From NCBI RefSeq assembly GCF_963676665.1, contig NZ_OY781371.1, forward strand, positions 248,001 through 312,000: DNA of 64,000 nt, in the 5' to 3' direction. The stretch is from an uncultured Tolumonas sp. (GTDB lineage: Bacteria; Pseudomonadota; Gammaproteobacteria; Enterobacterales; Aeromonadaceae). Below, one piece after another: positions 29,120-38,295 of the stretch; the first letter of the stretch is position 1, and every line of letters begins with the position of its first letter. The notes under the pieces are model-generated. The model had not been told where the DNA came from. It saw only the letters and a program-made list of their open reading frames with translations, and searched no databases. Both the position numbers and the translations under genes were made by a program.

Positions 29120-32100
29120 ATGACGATCCGCGTTGCAATACAGCATAAAACCACCTATGAATTCGACCGTTTTATCAATGTCTCACCCCATATTTTACGT
29201 CTGCGTCCGGCACCTCATTCCCGTACACACATTCATGGTTATTCGCTGAAAGTTCATCCGGAAAATCATTTCATTAACTGGCAACAAGATCCTTTTAGTA
29301 ACTATCAAGCCCGTTTGGTTTTTCCGGAAAAAACTCAGAAACTTGAGTTTGAGGTGGAAGTTATTGCGGATATGACCGTTATCAATCCGTTCGACTTCTT
29401 CATTGAGAAATATGCTGAAACATTCCCGTTTGATTATGATCTCGCATTAAAAGATGAGCTGGCACCTTACCTGAAAATTTCTGAAGATGGCCCAGAGTTG
29501 AAAAAATGGCTGTCTGACATCACAAAAACCGAAACCCGGATCGTGGATTTTCTGGTACAGCTCAACAGCCGGCTGGCGAATGAAATTGAGTATGGCATCA
29601 GAATGGAGCCCGGCGTGCAGACTTGCAAAGAGACGCTGACGCTGAAAAAAGGCTCCTGTCGCGATACCGCTTGGTTACTGGTGCAGATTTTCCGGCATCT
29701 GGGGCTGGCAGCCCGGTTTGTCTCTGGTTATCTGGTACAGCTGACTGCCGATATCAAAGCGCTCGATGGGCCATCCGGGCCTGAGCAGGATTTCACTGAT
29801 CTGCACGCCTGGTGTGAGGTTTATCTCCCTGGCGCCGGTTGGATCGGGCTTGACCCGACCAGTGGTCTGTTCGCCGGAGAGGGCCATATCCCTCTGGCAT
29901 GTACAGCAGAACCGGCCTCTGCCGCACCTATCAGTGGTTTTACGGATAAATGCGAATGCAAATTCAGCTATTCCAACGTGGTGATTCGCATTCATGAAGA
30001 TCCACGGGTGACGAAACCTTACAGTGATGATGAATGGCTGAATATTAAGGCTCTGGGACGCGCCGTTGATGCAGAGTTACAGGAAGGGGATGTTCGTTTA
30101 ACCATGGGCGGTGAGCCGACGTTTGTTTCCATCGATGATATGGATTCCGCCCAGTGGAACACGGAAGCACTGGGAGCCGATAAACTCAGGTTGGCCAAAG
30201 ATCTACTGCTGCGAATGAAAGAAAAATTCGGTGGCAATGGTTTGCTGCATTATGGTCAGGGCAAGTGGTATCCGGGCGAAGAAGTTCCCCGCTGGGCATT
30301 AGGATGTTTCTGGCGCACCGACGGCGAAGCCTTGTGGCATAACCCTGAGTTGCTGGCGCGGGTAGATAAAAATTATGGTTATGACGAACCACATGCCCGC
30401 CAGTTTGGCGCTGCTTTATGTCAGCAACTGGGCCTTGCTGAGTCATATCTGCAACCCGCCTTTGAAGATACTCTCTATTATCTGTGGCAGGAACGCGCGT
30501 TACCCGCTGATGCTGACCCACGAAAAGCGGATCTGAACGATGATCTGGAACGTCGCCGGCTGGCAAAACTGCTCACCCGTGGGCTGGATAAACCCACAGG
30601 CTATATTTTGCCAATTGAGTTTGACGGGATTCAGTGGCAAAGCAGCCTGTGGCAGATGCGGGCAGAGGTGATCACGCTGATCCCCGGCGACAGCCCGATG
30701 GGTTACCGCCTGCCACTGAATTCATTGCCAGCGGTTTCTGAAGAAGAGATTGATGCCGAGCGTGATCCGTTCGAGCCAAGAGATGCGCTGCCACTGTTTT
30801 CTATTGCCAGTGATGCACCAACCATTGCCGCACAACAAGCTTTGCAGCCGCAAAACCAGCCCCGGCTGAAAATTGTAAAAAATGTGGTTCGCACCGCATT
30901 GTGCTTAGAACCTCGGGACGGAAAACTGCATCTGTTCCTGCCTCCAGTGACTTATCTGGAAAATTATGTCGCACTGATTAATGCAATAGAAGCGGTTGCC
31001 ACCAAACTTAATCTGCCGGTTGTTATTGAAGGCTATGAACCACCGAAAGATTACCGTTTACAGAAGTTTTTGATCACCCCTGATCCCGGTGTTATTGAGG
31101 TCAATATTCATCCGGCCAAAAACTGGGATGAGCTGGTGTTCAACACTGAAACACTTTATGAACAGGCTTATCTGTCGCGGTTAAGTGCTGAAAAATTCAT
31201 GCTGGACGGCCGGCATACCGGCACTGGTGGCGGTAACCATATCACCCTGGGGGGCTGTACACCGGCAGACAGCCCGCTGCTCCGGCGCCCGGATCTGCTG
31301 CGTAGTCTGGTGACATACTGGCAACACCATCCAGGGCTGTCATATCTGTTTTCCGGCATGTTTATCGGCCCAACCAGCCAGGCTCCACGCCCGGACGAAG
31401 GCCGTGAAGAGATGCTCTATGAGATGGAGATCGCCTTCAGCAATATTCCAGATGGTTTTGTCGAAGAGCCCTGGCTGGTTGACCGTCTGATGCGCAACTT
31501 GCTGGTTGATATCACGGGTAATACACATCGATCTGAATTCTGTATTGATAAATTGTATGCCGCAGGCACCAGTAGTGGCCGTCAAGGTTTATTGGAGTTC
31601 CGGGGTTTTGAAATGCCGCCGCATGCACGCATGTCACTGGTACAAATGCTGTTACTGCGTTGTCTGGTTGCCCGTTTCTGGGCGGAACCGTACAAAAAAC
31701 CACTGATCCGCTGGGGCACACAGCTGCATGATAAATTTATGATGCCGCATTATGTCTGGCAGGACATCAAAGAGGTGGTTGATGACCTGCAAAGTCATGG
31801 TTATCCGTTCAAACTGGAGTGGTTGCGACCATTCGAAGAGTTCCGCTTCCCGCACTATGGTCGTCAGGTGATTGATGGCATTGAGCTGGAGTTGCGTTGG
31901 GCGATTGAACCCTGGCATGTGCTGGGTGAAGAGGTAACACAATCTGGCACCGCGCGGTATGTCGACTCGTCAGTAGAGCGCCTGCAAATACGCTTGTCCG
32001 GCATGACAGACGGACGCCATGTGCTGGCCTGTAATGGCCGACGGGTACCGTTAAGTCCGACAGGTCGCCACGGCGAAATGGTCGGTTCCGTCCGTTACCG

Positions 32101-32464
32101 GGCATGGGCACCACCATCAGCACTGCATCCAACCCTCGGTGTTGATACGCCATTAATCTTTGATTTGATTGATACATGGAACGGTCTGTCTATTGGTGGC
32201 TGCACCTATCATGTCAGCCATCCGGGTGGCAGAAACTACGATACATTACCGGTAAACAGCAACGAAGCAGAAGCCCGGCGTATCAATCGCTTCTGGGGTC
32301 ATGGCTTTACACAGGGGTTACTGACTCCACCACCGGCGTTTAATGCCCTGCGGAAGTTCTATGAACACGATCAGGTGCCACAGCCAATGGAGCCGCCGGT
32401 TGAAGAGGCTAACTTCGAATACCCGCATACTTTAGATATGAGAAAAAAGTATACTCGGCTGTAG
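29120..32464 (+). CDS. Transglutaminase-like protein fused to DUF2126
   Basis: A 1114-aa two-part protein. The N-terminal third has a bacterial transglutaminase N domain (TYEFDRFINVSPHILRLRPAP) and a cysteine-protease-type core with C180 (KKGSCRDTAW), H229 (DLHAWCEVY) and D245 (GLDPTSG), so the catalytic triad looks intact. The remaining 750 residues are DUF2126, with RLTMGGEPTFVSID near 325, HTGTGGGNHITLGG near 700, LEFRGFEMPPHARMS near 830 and SHPGGRNYDTLP near 1035. The role could be peptide-bond hydrolysis or transfer on a peptide made by the neighbouring ATP-grasp enzymes. No signal peptide is seen. Confidence 0.9.
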   Translation: MTIRVAIQHKTTYEFDRFINVSPHILRLRPAPHSRTHIHGYSLKVHPENHFINWQQDPFSNYQARLVFPEKTQKLEFEVEVIADMTVINPFDFFIEKYAETFPFDYDLALKDELAPYLKISEDGPELKKWLSDITKTETRIVDFLVQLNSRLANEIEYGIRMEPGVQTCKETLTLKKGSCRDTAWLLVQIFRHLGLAARFVSGYLVQLTADIKALDGPSGPEQDFTDLHAWCEVYLPGAGWIGLDPTSGLFAGEGHIPLACTAEPASAAPISGFTDKCECKFSYSNVVIRIHEDPRVTKPYSDDEWLNIKALGRAVDAELQEGDVRLTMGGEPTFVSIDDMDSAQWNTEALGADKLRLAKDLLLRMKEKFGGNGLLHYGQGKWYPGEEVPRWALGCFWRTDGEALWHNPELLARVDKNYGYDEPHARQFGAALCQQLGLAESYLQPAFEDTLYYLWQERALPADADPRKADLNDDLERRRLAKLLTRGLDKPTGYILPIEFDGIQWQSSLWQMRAEVITLIPGDSPMGYRLPLNSLPAVSEEEIDAERDPFEPRDALPLFSIASDAPTIAAQQALQPQNQPRLKIVKNVVRTALCLEPRDGKLHLFLPPVTYLENYVALINAIEAVATKLNLPVVIEGYEPPKDYRLQKFLITPDPGVIEVNIHPAKNWDELVFNTETLYEQAYLSRLSAEKFMLDGRHTGTGGGNHITLGGCTPADSPLLRRPDLLRSLVTYWQHHPGLSYLFSGMFIGPTSQAPRPDEGREEMLYEMEIAFSNIPDGFVEEPWLVDRLMRNLLVDITGNTHRSEFCIDKLYAAGTSSGRQGLLEFRGFEMPPHARMSLVQMLLLRCLVARFWAEPYKKPLIRWGTQLHDKFMMPHYVWQDIKEVVDDLQSHGYPFKLEWLRPFEEFRFPHYGRQVIDGIELELRWAIEPWHVLGEEVTQSGTARYVDSSVERLQIRLSGMTDGRHVLACNGRRVPLSPTGRHGEMVGSVRYRAWAPPSALHPTLGVDTPLIFDLIDTWNGLSIGGCTYHVSHPGGRNYDTLPVNSNEAEARRINRFWGHGFTQGLLTPPPAFNALRKFYEHDQVPQPMEPPVEEANFEYPHTLDMRKKYTRL

Positions 32465-32491
32465 ATTTTTTATCCGGATAATCAGGAACAT

Positions 32492-35032
32492 ATGACATCG
32501 ACTGCTTCTGACTTTATGGCACCCCCCGTTTCACCGGAGGGTGCCTACAACGAGGCGTTGGATATAACGCATTCGACACGACCGCACTGGCAACAGGTTA
32601 TGACCACCCTTGCTGGTTTAGGAACAGAAGGGATGCAAAAACGCCAGCGTCAGGCTCAGCGTATTCTTCGAGATGATGGTGCGACCTATAACCTGAACAG
32701 CGATCCGCTCTCACCCAATGTTTGGTCACTGGATATCGTTCCCTGCCTGCTCGACAGCACTGAATGGCAGGGGATCGAGCAGGGTCTGGTACAGCGTTCT
32801 ATACTGTTCGATCTGATGTATAAAGATCTCTATGGCGAACAACGCTTGCTGAAAGAGGGGATCATCCCTTCCGAAATCATCTTTGCACATCCGGGTTTTT
32901 TGCGGCAGTGCCATGGTATGCGGCAACCCGGGGTCCGGCAGCTGATTTTTCATGCGGCAGATATGGTTCGCGGTGCCGATGGACAGTTTGTGGTGATTGG
33001 TGACCGAACTCAGGCACCGAGTGGCACAGGCTACGTGCTGGAAAACCGTACCGCTGTCTCCCGCGTGATCCCGACGCTGTTTCATAACAGCAATGTACGG
33101 CGTCTATCCGTTTTTTTTCATGCGTTACGCAACACACTGGCTAATCTGGCCAGCCACAAAACAGATACCCCCAGAATCGTGGTGCTGACACCGGGTGCAT
33201 ACAGCAGCACCTACTTTGAACACGCCTATCTGGCGAACTATCTTGGTTTCCCGCTGGTTCAGGGGGGCGACTTAACTGTGCGCAATGGCCGTGTCTGGAT
33301 GAAATCGCTAAATGGTTTATCAGAGGTTGATGTCATTCTGCGCCGAATGGATGATGCCTATTGTGACCAAACAGAGCTGCGTTCTGATTCCCGCTTAGGT
33401 GTGCCCGGTTTACTGGAGGTTGCCCGCAACGGTAATGTCGTGCTGGCTAATCCATTAGGTTCCGGGGTACTCGAAGCACCGGCTCTGCTCTCCTTCTTAC
33501 CAGAGATCAGCCAATTCCTGATGGGGGAAAACCTCACCCTGCCCACGGTGAAAACTTGGTGGTGCGGCAATCCGTCCGATTTTCAGTATATTCATGAAAA
33601 TATCAACCAGTTGATCATTAAGCCAGCCTACCGCAGTTTTAACAGCAAAAGCATTTACGGCCATAGTCTGGATAGTCAGGCGCGGGAAAAAACGCTGCAA
33701 CTGATGAGAGCTAATCCGCAGGCCTATGTTGCACAGAGCTACATTCCCGGTTCTCTGGTGCCTATCTGGAACAACTCCCAGTTGGAAAACCGCCCGTGTA
33801 TCTTCCGGACATTCACTGTGGCGCACAAAGACAGCTATTGTGTCATGCCAGGCAGTCTCTCGCGGGTTGCAGAATCGGCGGAAGAGAGCATTGTAACCGA
33901 CCTTTCCGGCGCAAGAAGTAAAGATACCTGGATACTGAATCATGAACCGGATACCACACATATTTCATTAAGCGAGTCGATCCCACGGGATGAAGCGCTG
34001 GTTACAAACCTGCCCAGCCGCGTTATTGAAAATCTTTTCTGGTTTGGCCGCTATGCTGAAAGGGCGGAAATGAGCCTGCGACTGATGAGAACCATTTTCA
34101 AACAGCTAAACGGGGTGGAATATTTTCCACCGGAAAGCAGCGAAGTCCTGCTGGGGGCTATCTCTCATTTGACTGGCGCACTGCCGGGTTTTAGCCATAA
34201 CCCGACCTTGTGGCAAAACCCGGACAAAGAGTTGGCTGCACTGGTCACCGACAGCGAGCGGGTTGGTTCGATCAAATTCAACCTGCACAACATGCTGTCA
34301 TGTGGTGAGCAAGTAAAGGAAATGCTTTCTGCCGATACCCGGATTATTCTCAACGAACTGCGTGATCATATACACGCCGTTGAGCAGGCCTATAAAGAGG
34401 GTCTGCCGGCGGTTCCCGAAGAGTCACTCGATAGTCTGGTTACATCACTGCTGGCACTGTCAGGGCTGAACCATGAGAGCATGTTGCGCGGCATGGACTG
34501 GATGTTTCAAGAGATTGGCCGTCGTGCAGAACGGGCCAGACTGACCGCGACACTGCTAAAACACACACTGACTAAACCATTGCCTAGTATGCAACAGCAG
34601 CAGATTTTAGAATCGGTTCTCTTGAGTGTGGAAGCGCTGATCTCATTTCGCCGCCGTTACCGGGGCCGGAACAATATCGCTTTTGGGCTTGATCTGCTGA
34701 TGAGTGATATCACCAATCCCCGTTCGCTGATTTATCAGATCGAGCTGTTGCGTAAGTACCTTGCTGAGCTACCACATAATGGCAATCAGCCTTTAGGGCT
34801 GGTGCCGGAAAGCCGCCAGATCATCAAATCACAGAATGATATCTTGCTGGCAGATCTGGAATCGCTGGAACAGATCGATGAGGAAAGCGGATTACGGAAA
34901 AATCTGGAAGCTCTGATGACGCAGATCACGCAGCAGATCGAACAGTTTACCGCTTTACTGAGCGATAAATATTTTGATCATACCGCTGGCCCGCAGCCAC
35001 TGAACAACACAACATGGAAGACCGATTTATGA
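32492..35032 (+). CDS. Circularly permuted ATP-grasp fused to alpha-E domain
   Basis: An 846-aa fusion. Residues about 40-490 are a second circularly permuted ATP-grasp module (VVLTPGAYSSTYFEHAYL, DVILRRMDDAYCD, VVLANPLGSGVLE, LIIKPAYRSFNSKSIYG); residues about 506-830 are an alpha-E domain (LPSRVIENLFWFGRYAERAEMSLR). In the presumed nucleotide loop it has PAYRSFNSKS where the stand-alone paralogue has PANESGGYGM, so its chemistry or nucleotide use may differ. It starts 27 nt after the previous gene and overlaps the next gene by ATGA. Confidence 0.88.
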   Translation: MTSTASDFMAPPVSPEGAYNEALDITHSTRPHWQQVMTTLAGLGTEGMQKRQRQAQRILRDDGATYNLNSDPLSPNVWSLDIVPCLLDSTEWQGIEQGLVQRSILFDLMYKDLYGEQRLLKEGIIPSEIIFAHPGFLRQCHGMRQPGVRQLIFHAADMVRGADGQFVVIGDRTQAPSGTGYVLENRTAVSRVIPTLFHNSNVRRLSVFFHALRNTLANLASHKTDTPRIVVLTPGAYSSTYFEHAYLANYLGFPLVQGGDLTVRNGRVWMKSLNGLSEVDVILRRMDDAYCDQTELRSDSRLGVPGLLEVARNGNVVLANPLGSGVLEAPALLSFLPEISQFLMGENLTLPTVKTWWCGNPSDFQYIHENINQLIIKPAYRSFNSKSIYGHSLDSQAREKTLQLMRANPQAYVAQSYIPGSLVPIWNNSQLENRPCIFRTFTVAHKDSYCVMPGSLSRVAESAEESIVTDLSGARSKDTWILNHEPDTTHISLSESIPRDEALVTNLPSRVIENLFWFGRYAERAEMSLRLMRTIFKQLNGVEYFPPESSEVLLGAISHLTGALPGFSHNPTLWQNPDKELAALVTDSERVGSIKFNLHNMLSCGEQVKEMLSADTRIILNELRDHIHAVEQAYKEGLPAVPEESLDSLVTSLLALSGLNHESMLRGMDWMFQEIGRRAERARLTATLLKHTLTKPLPSMQQQQILESVLLSVEALISFRRRYRGRNNIAFGLDLLMSDITNPRSLIYQIELLRKYLAELPHNGNQPLGLVPESRQIIKSQNDILLADLESLEQIDEESGLRKNLEALMTQITQQIEQFTALLSDKYFDHTAGPQPLNNTTWKTDL

Positions 35033-35910
35033 GATATCGCGTACGCCATCTCACGGAATACAAATACAATAAACCGGTCAGTTTGTGCTACAACATGACC
35101 CATCTGTTGCCAAGGGATACTCCCAGTCAGCGTTGCCTGCATCACCGGATCCAGATCACGCCGACACCGGTTTATCAAAGTGAAGGTACCGATTATTTTG
35201 GTAATCAAACCTATTATTTTTCCATTCAGGAACCACACGAAAAACTGACTATCGATGTGGAAAGCTATTTTGAGACTGGCGTGAACGAGCTGGTCACGTC
35301 TGGCAGTATGCGCCCGACAACCTGTGGCGAGTTTCGGCAGTGGCTGGTTTTTCCGGCAACCCCGGAACTGCGGATGGTCAAAGAGTACCTGCTTGATTCG
35401 ACACTGATCCGCCGCTCTGAATTGCTGGCTGAATATGCACGGGCATCGTTTCACGATGACATGCCCGTACTTCAGGCTACCATCGACTTTATGCATAAAA
35501 TCTTTCAGGAATTCACGTTTGATCCGGTGGCGACAACCGTCAGCACGCCACCAGAACAGGTATTAGAAGAAAAACGGGGCGTTTGTCAGGACTTCGCTCA
35601 TCTTGCAATTGCCTGTATCCGCTCAATCGGCCTACCGGCCCGCTATATCAGCGGTTATCTGGAAACACTACCGCCACCGGGTGTAGAAAAGCTGGTCGGT
35701 GCCGATGCCTCGCATGCCTGGTTTTCGGTCTTTATTCCCGAATTTGGCTGGGTTGAATTTGACCCGACCAATGATCTGATGCCGGGAGAACAACATATCG
35801 TCACCGCATGGGGGCGTGATTATGCCGATGTAACCCCATTACAGGGCGTTATTTTTGATGGCGGAGAAACACTGGCTCTGCAGGTTTCTGTCGATGTACA
35901 GCGGGTTTAG
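35029..35910 (+). CDS. Transglutaminase-like cysteine protease-fold protein
   Basis: A 293-aa cytosolic protein with an N-terminal transglutaminase N domain (MRYRVRHLTEYKYNKPVSLCYN) and a core with C186 (GVCQDFAHLA), H229 (ASHAWFSVF) and D245 (EFDPTND), the complete triad. The start at 35029 shares the ATGA overlap with the upstream stop, preferred over the in-frame ATG at 35014. It is the last gene of the sigma-54 operon and the second transglutaminase paralogue within it, without the DUF2126 extension. Proteolytic versus transfer activity cannot be told from sequence. Confidence 0.9.
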   Translation: MRYRVRHLTEYKYNKPVSLCYNMTHLLPRDTPSQRCLHHRIQITPTPVYQSEGTDYFGNQTYYFSIQEPHEKLTIDVESYFETGVNELVTSGSMRPTTCGEFRQWLVFPATPELRMVKEYLLDSTLIRRSELLAEYARASFHDDMPVLQATIDFMHKIFQEFTFDPVATTVSTPPEQVLEEKRGVCQDFAHLAIACIRSIGLPARYISGYLETLPPPGVEKLVGADASHAWFSVFIPEFGWVEFDPTNDLMPGEQHIVTAWGRDYADVTPLQGVIFDGGETLALQVSVDVQRV

Positions 35911-36120
35911 GTGGCTTTGACAGCATCCCAAAATCTGAAACTGATGGAATACTAAAAACATTATCATTCGCATTAATGTTATTCATTGAATTAATCGTAA
36001 CTTGAAAAAAGACCGAAAATAGCTGATATTGAAACCATTAGTGCATGTAATTTCGTCTCTCTTTTTAACTTAATTGGTGCTGGTTTTTGAAGACGGCATT
36101 ATCGATTTATGATTTTTTAT

Positions 36121-36134
36121 TTGATAAAAATCAA
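36121..36134. promoter_or_regulatory. Perfect FNR-type palindrome
   Basis: TTGATAAAAATCAA matches the FNR consensus TTGAT-N4-ATCAA at all ten defined positions. The nearest -10-like hexamer (TACAAT, 36153-36158) is 4 bp too close for a class II promoter. The setting is AT rich, so chance cannot be excluded. Confidence 0.45.
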
Positions 36135-36190
36135 TTATTTAATATTTGAATGTACAATTGAGAGGGAATGATCCCTCACTAAGTATTTTG

Positions 36191-36218
36191 AAAAGCCCGC
36201 TTTATGCGGGCTTTGTTT
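36191..36218 (+). terminator. Terminator-like hairpin upstream of the LRR-kinase gene
   Basis: AAAGCCCGC (36192-36200) pairs with GCGGGCTTT (36206-36214), followed by GTTTAT. It lies 280 bp after the transglutaminase gene and only 17 bp before the kinase gene start. It either ends the ATP-grasp operon transcript or attenuates the kinase transcript. Confidence 0.75.
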
Positions 36219-36231
36219 ATGAGGTTGTGTG

Positions 36232-37590
36232 ATGCAAACAATCGACCAGCTCCGATCAGGCGAATTAGCTGGTGTCCGACGTCTGAATTTATGTTGTGGA
36301 TTAACGCAGTTTCCATCGGAAATATTTGATCTGGCGGATACGCTGGAGATCCTCGATCTATCTGGTAATGCTTTATCTGAGTTACCGGATGATCTTTATC
36401 GATTGCATAAATTGCGGATTATTTTTTGTTCTAATAATCAATTTATCGAGTTACCAGAAGTGTTAGGGCGATGCGCTGAATTGAGCATGATTGGTTTTAA
36501 AGCGAATAAGATCCGCTGCGTTTCGGCCAAATCACTACCGGCAAAATTACGCTGGTTAACACTGACGGATAACGAAATAGAGGCATTACCGCAAGAGATC
36601 GGTGATTGCCATTATCTGCAGAAATTGATGCTGGCAGGAAACCGGCTACAGACCTTACCGCCGACGCTGGCTAACTGTAAACGGCTGGAATTATTACGTA
36701 TTGCTGCCAACCAACTGCATACATTCCCAACCTGGTTGCTTTCTTTACCGCGGTTATCCTGGGTAGCGTATTCCGGTAATCCATTCAGTGCTGCGTTGGA
36801 ATCCGGAGCTTTAGCCGATTCATCCCTTGATGATATTCATTGGGATAGTCTGGAAATTGACCAGTTATTGGGGGAAGGGGCGTCAGGTGTCATTCACCGG
36901 GCGAAATATGCCGACGAAGACTCTACCCATGTTGCGGTAAAGTTGTTTAAAGGCGACGTAACCAGTGACGGTTTACCGCAGTGCGAAATGGCAGCTTCGG
37001 TCAGTGCCGGAGCACATCCCAACCTAATCAATGTACTCGGCAGGGTAACTGAACATCCATCCGGCGCTAATGGCTTAGTGATGGAATTGATCGATGCTGA
37101 ATTTAGTAATCTTGCGGGCCCGCCGAGTTTAGATTCCTGCACCCGTGATGTTTATTCTGCCGATGCTTGTTTTGAGTTACCGGTTGCATTGCGTATTGCT
37201 CGAAGCATTGTCTCTGTTGCACAGCATTTGCATCAGAGAGGGATCATGCACGGTGATCTCTACGGGCATAATATTCTGCATTGTGGTGAAGGCCGAACCT
37301 TGCTCGGTGATTTCGGTGCCGCATCATTTTATGCCACCGATGATCGAACATTAGCTGATGCATTGCAAAAGCTGGAAGTCAGGGCGTTTGGTTGCATATT
37401 GGAAGAGCTGATTGAGCGATGTTCCGTATCTGAGCTGACACAACATGTGCTTTACCAACTAAACGCTTTAATGTTGGCTTGTGTTCGCGAGGAAAATCAG
37501 TTGCGACCTGATTTTAATGAAATAGGTCGGCAGCTTGCGGCTATCAGCCGCGCGTATGAGCTAAAAACTGAACATGCCGGTGCAATATAA
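36232..37590 (+). CDS. Leucine-rich-repeat protein kinase
   Basis: A 452-aa cytosolic protein joining a leucine-rich-repeat region (about residues 15-190, seven or so repeats such as LEILDLSGNALSELPDDLY) to a eukaryotic-type kinase domain (about 205-445). Kinase landmarks are present: glycine loop LGEGASGVIHRA, Lys in VAVKLF near 235, the catalytic loop HGDLYGHNIL near 340 (HGD in place of HRD, with Asp and Asn kept) and DFGAAS near 359. It is therefore likely active, on an unknown substrate. ATG at 36232 is preceded by GAGG; a GTG one codon earlier is possible. No membrane segment is seen. Confidence 0.88.
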   Translation: MQTIDQLRSGELAGVRRLNLCCGLTQFPSEIFDLADTLEILDLSGNALSELPDDLYRLHKLRIIFCSNNQFIELPEVLGRCAELSMIGFKANKIRCVSAKSLPAKLRWLTLTDNEIEALPQEIGDCHYLQKLMLAGNRLQTLPPTLANCKRLELLRIAANQLHTFPTWLLSLPRLSWVAYSGNPFSAALESGALADSSLDDIHWDSLEIDQLLGEGASGVIHRAKYADEDSTHVAVKLFKGDVTSDGLPQCEMAASVSAGAHPNLINVLGRVTEHPSGANGLVMELIDAEFSNLAGPPSLDSCTRDVYSADACFELPVALRIARSIVSVAQHLHQRGIMHGDLYGHNILHCGEGRTLLGDFGAASFYATDDRTLADALQKLEVRAFGCILEELIERCSVSELTQHVLYQLNALMLACVREENQLRPDFNEIGRQLAAISRAYELKTEHAGAI

Positions 37591-37604
37591 GCATTGAGTT
37601 AAGA

Positions 37605-37880
37605 TTACTCATCATCAAATAATGGCAGTGTTGGCATTTCATCTGATGCTGGCGCTGCCGTTTCATTTTTGGCAGCTAATAAGCGGCGATATTTACGTTG
37701 GCGGCACAACCGAATGATTTCACGTTGTTGTGCGGGGCTATATTTTAGCCATTGAAAGCGTTCTTCACGCGAACGAAAACACCCCAAACAATAACCCTTG
37801 TTATCAGTTTCACAATAACCGATACAAGGGCTGGGGATAGGAAACAGCTCTAATTGCTCGTGATGATTTGGTTCACCCAT
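37605..37880 (-). CDS. DUF1289 (YdhL-like) cysteine-rich protein
   Basis: A 91-aa protein with the DUF1289 pattern PSPCIGYCETDNKGYCLGCFRS..ERFQWLKYSP at residues 16-48, containing four spaced cysteines (CxxxC, CxxC) that probably bind zinc or an iron-sulfur cluster. Function is unknown across the family. It is convergent with the kinase gene, with 14 nt between stops. Confidence 0.88.
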   Translation of the reverse strand: MGEPNHHEQLELFPIPSPCIGYCETDNKGYCLGCFRSREERFQWLKYSPAQQREIIRLCRQRKYRRLLAAKNETAAPASDEMPTLPLFDDE

Positions 37881-37911
37881 ATTGCGACGCTGCCACCATC
37901 TTTCGTTTCAC

Positions 37912-38295
37912 TCAAAAATGATAGATCACCACCATACCATAAGTTGACTCACCGTCTTTATGATTTACACGAGGTGCGACATACCATTTATCGGTTGCAT
38001 AAGCGCCAACAGCTGCACCAAAAGTACCGACGACCACATCGAGAACGGAAAAATCACCGCCCAAAGCATAATCGGCGGCTTCACCTAAAAAAGCTTCTGA
38101 TGTACTGACAGCAAAGCCAGTCCAGGCTGGAGATTTGACTTCTGGCCAGTATTTATCCGTGACATAAGTTGTTGCACTGGCGATGGCTGCATTGCCAGCA
38201 AAATGGCTGAATTCTGCATTAAAACTGTCGTTGGCTTGTGCCGCTGATGTCATAAGCAAACCGCTGAACATGATCCATGTAATTGACTTCATCAT
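37912..38295 (-). CDS. Small exported protein, YfiM-like layout
   Basis: A 127-aa protein with a clear signal peptide (MMKSITWIMFSGLLMTSAAQAND, probable cleavage after AQA). The mature part is rich in small residues with FSHFAGNAAIASATTYV and EAADYALGGDFSVLDVVVGTFGAAVGAYATDKW. This resembles the layout of the YfiM/DUF2279 family (an early His, a central Glu/Ser and a late Asp followed by Gly-Ala-rich helix), but I would not insist on it. The start is set by GAGGG five bases before the ATG. It lies 31 nt downstream-oriented from the divergent neighbourhood of yidE and upstream of the DUF1289 gene. Confidence 0.7.
   Translation of the reverse strand: MMKSITWIMFSGLLMTSAAQANDSFNAEFSHFAGNAAIASATTYVTDKYWPEVKSPAWTGFAVSTSEAFLGEAADYALGGDFSVLDVVVGTFGAAVGAYATDKWYVAPRVNHKDGESTYGMVVIYHF

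Larger units (their letters stand above)
35911..36231. other. Intergenic region before the LRR-kinase gene
   Basis: These 321 bp are AT rich. They contain a perfect FNR-type palindrome (36121-36134), a TACAAT hexamer (36153-36158), a small GAGGGA/TCCCTC hairpin (36162-36177) and a terminator-like hairpin (36192-36214). No open frame of note is present. Confidence 0.6.

Noticed and set aside
37854-38108. Plus-strand open frame of 84 codons opposite the DUF1289 and exported-protein genes
   Set aside because: The product is low-complexity His/Arg/Lys rich, the shadow of two real genes on the minus strand.
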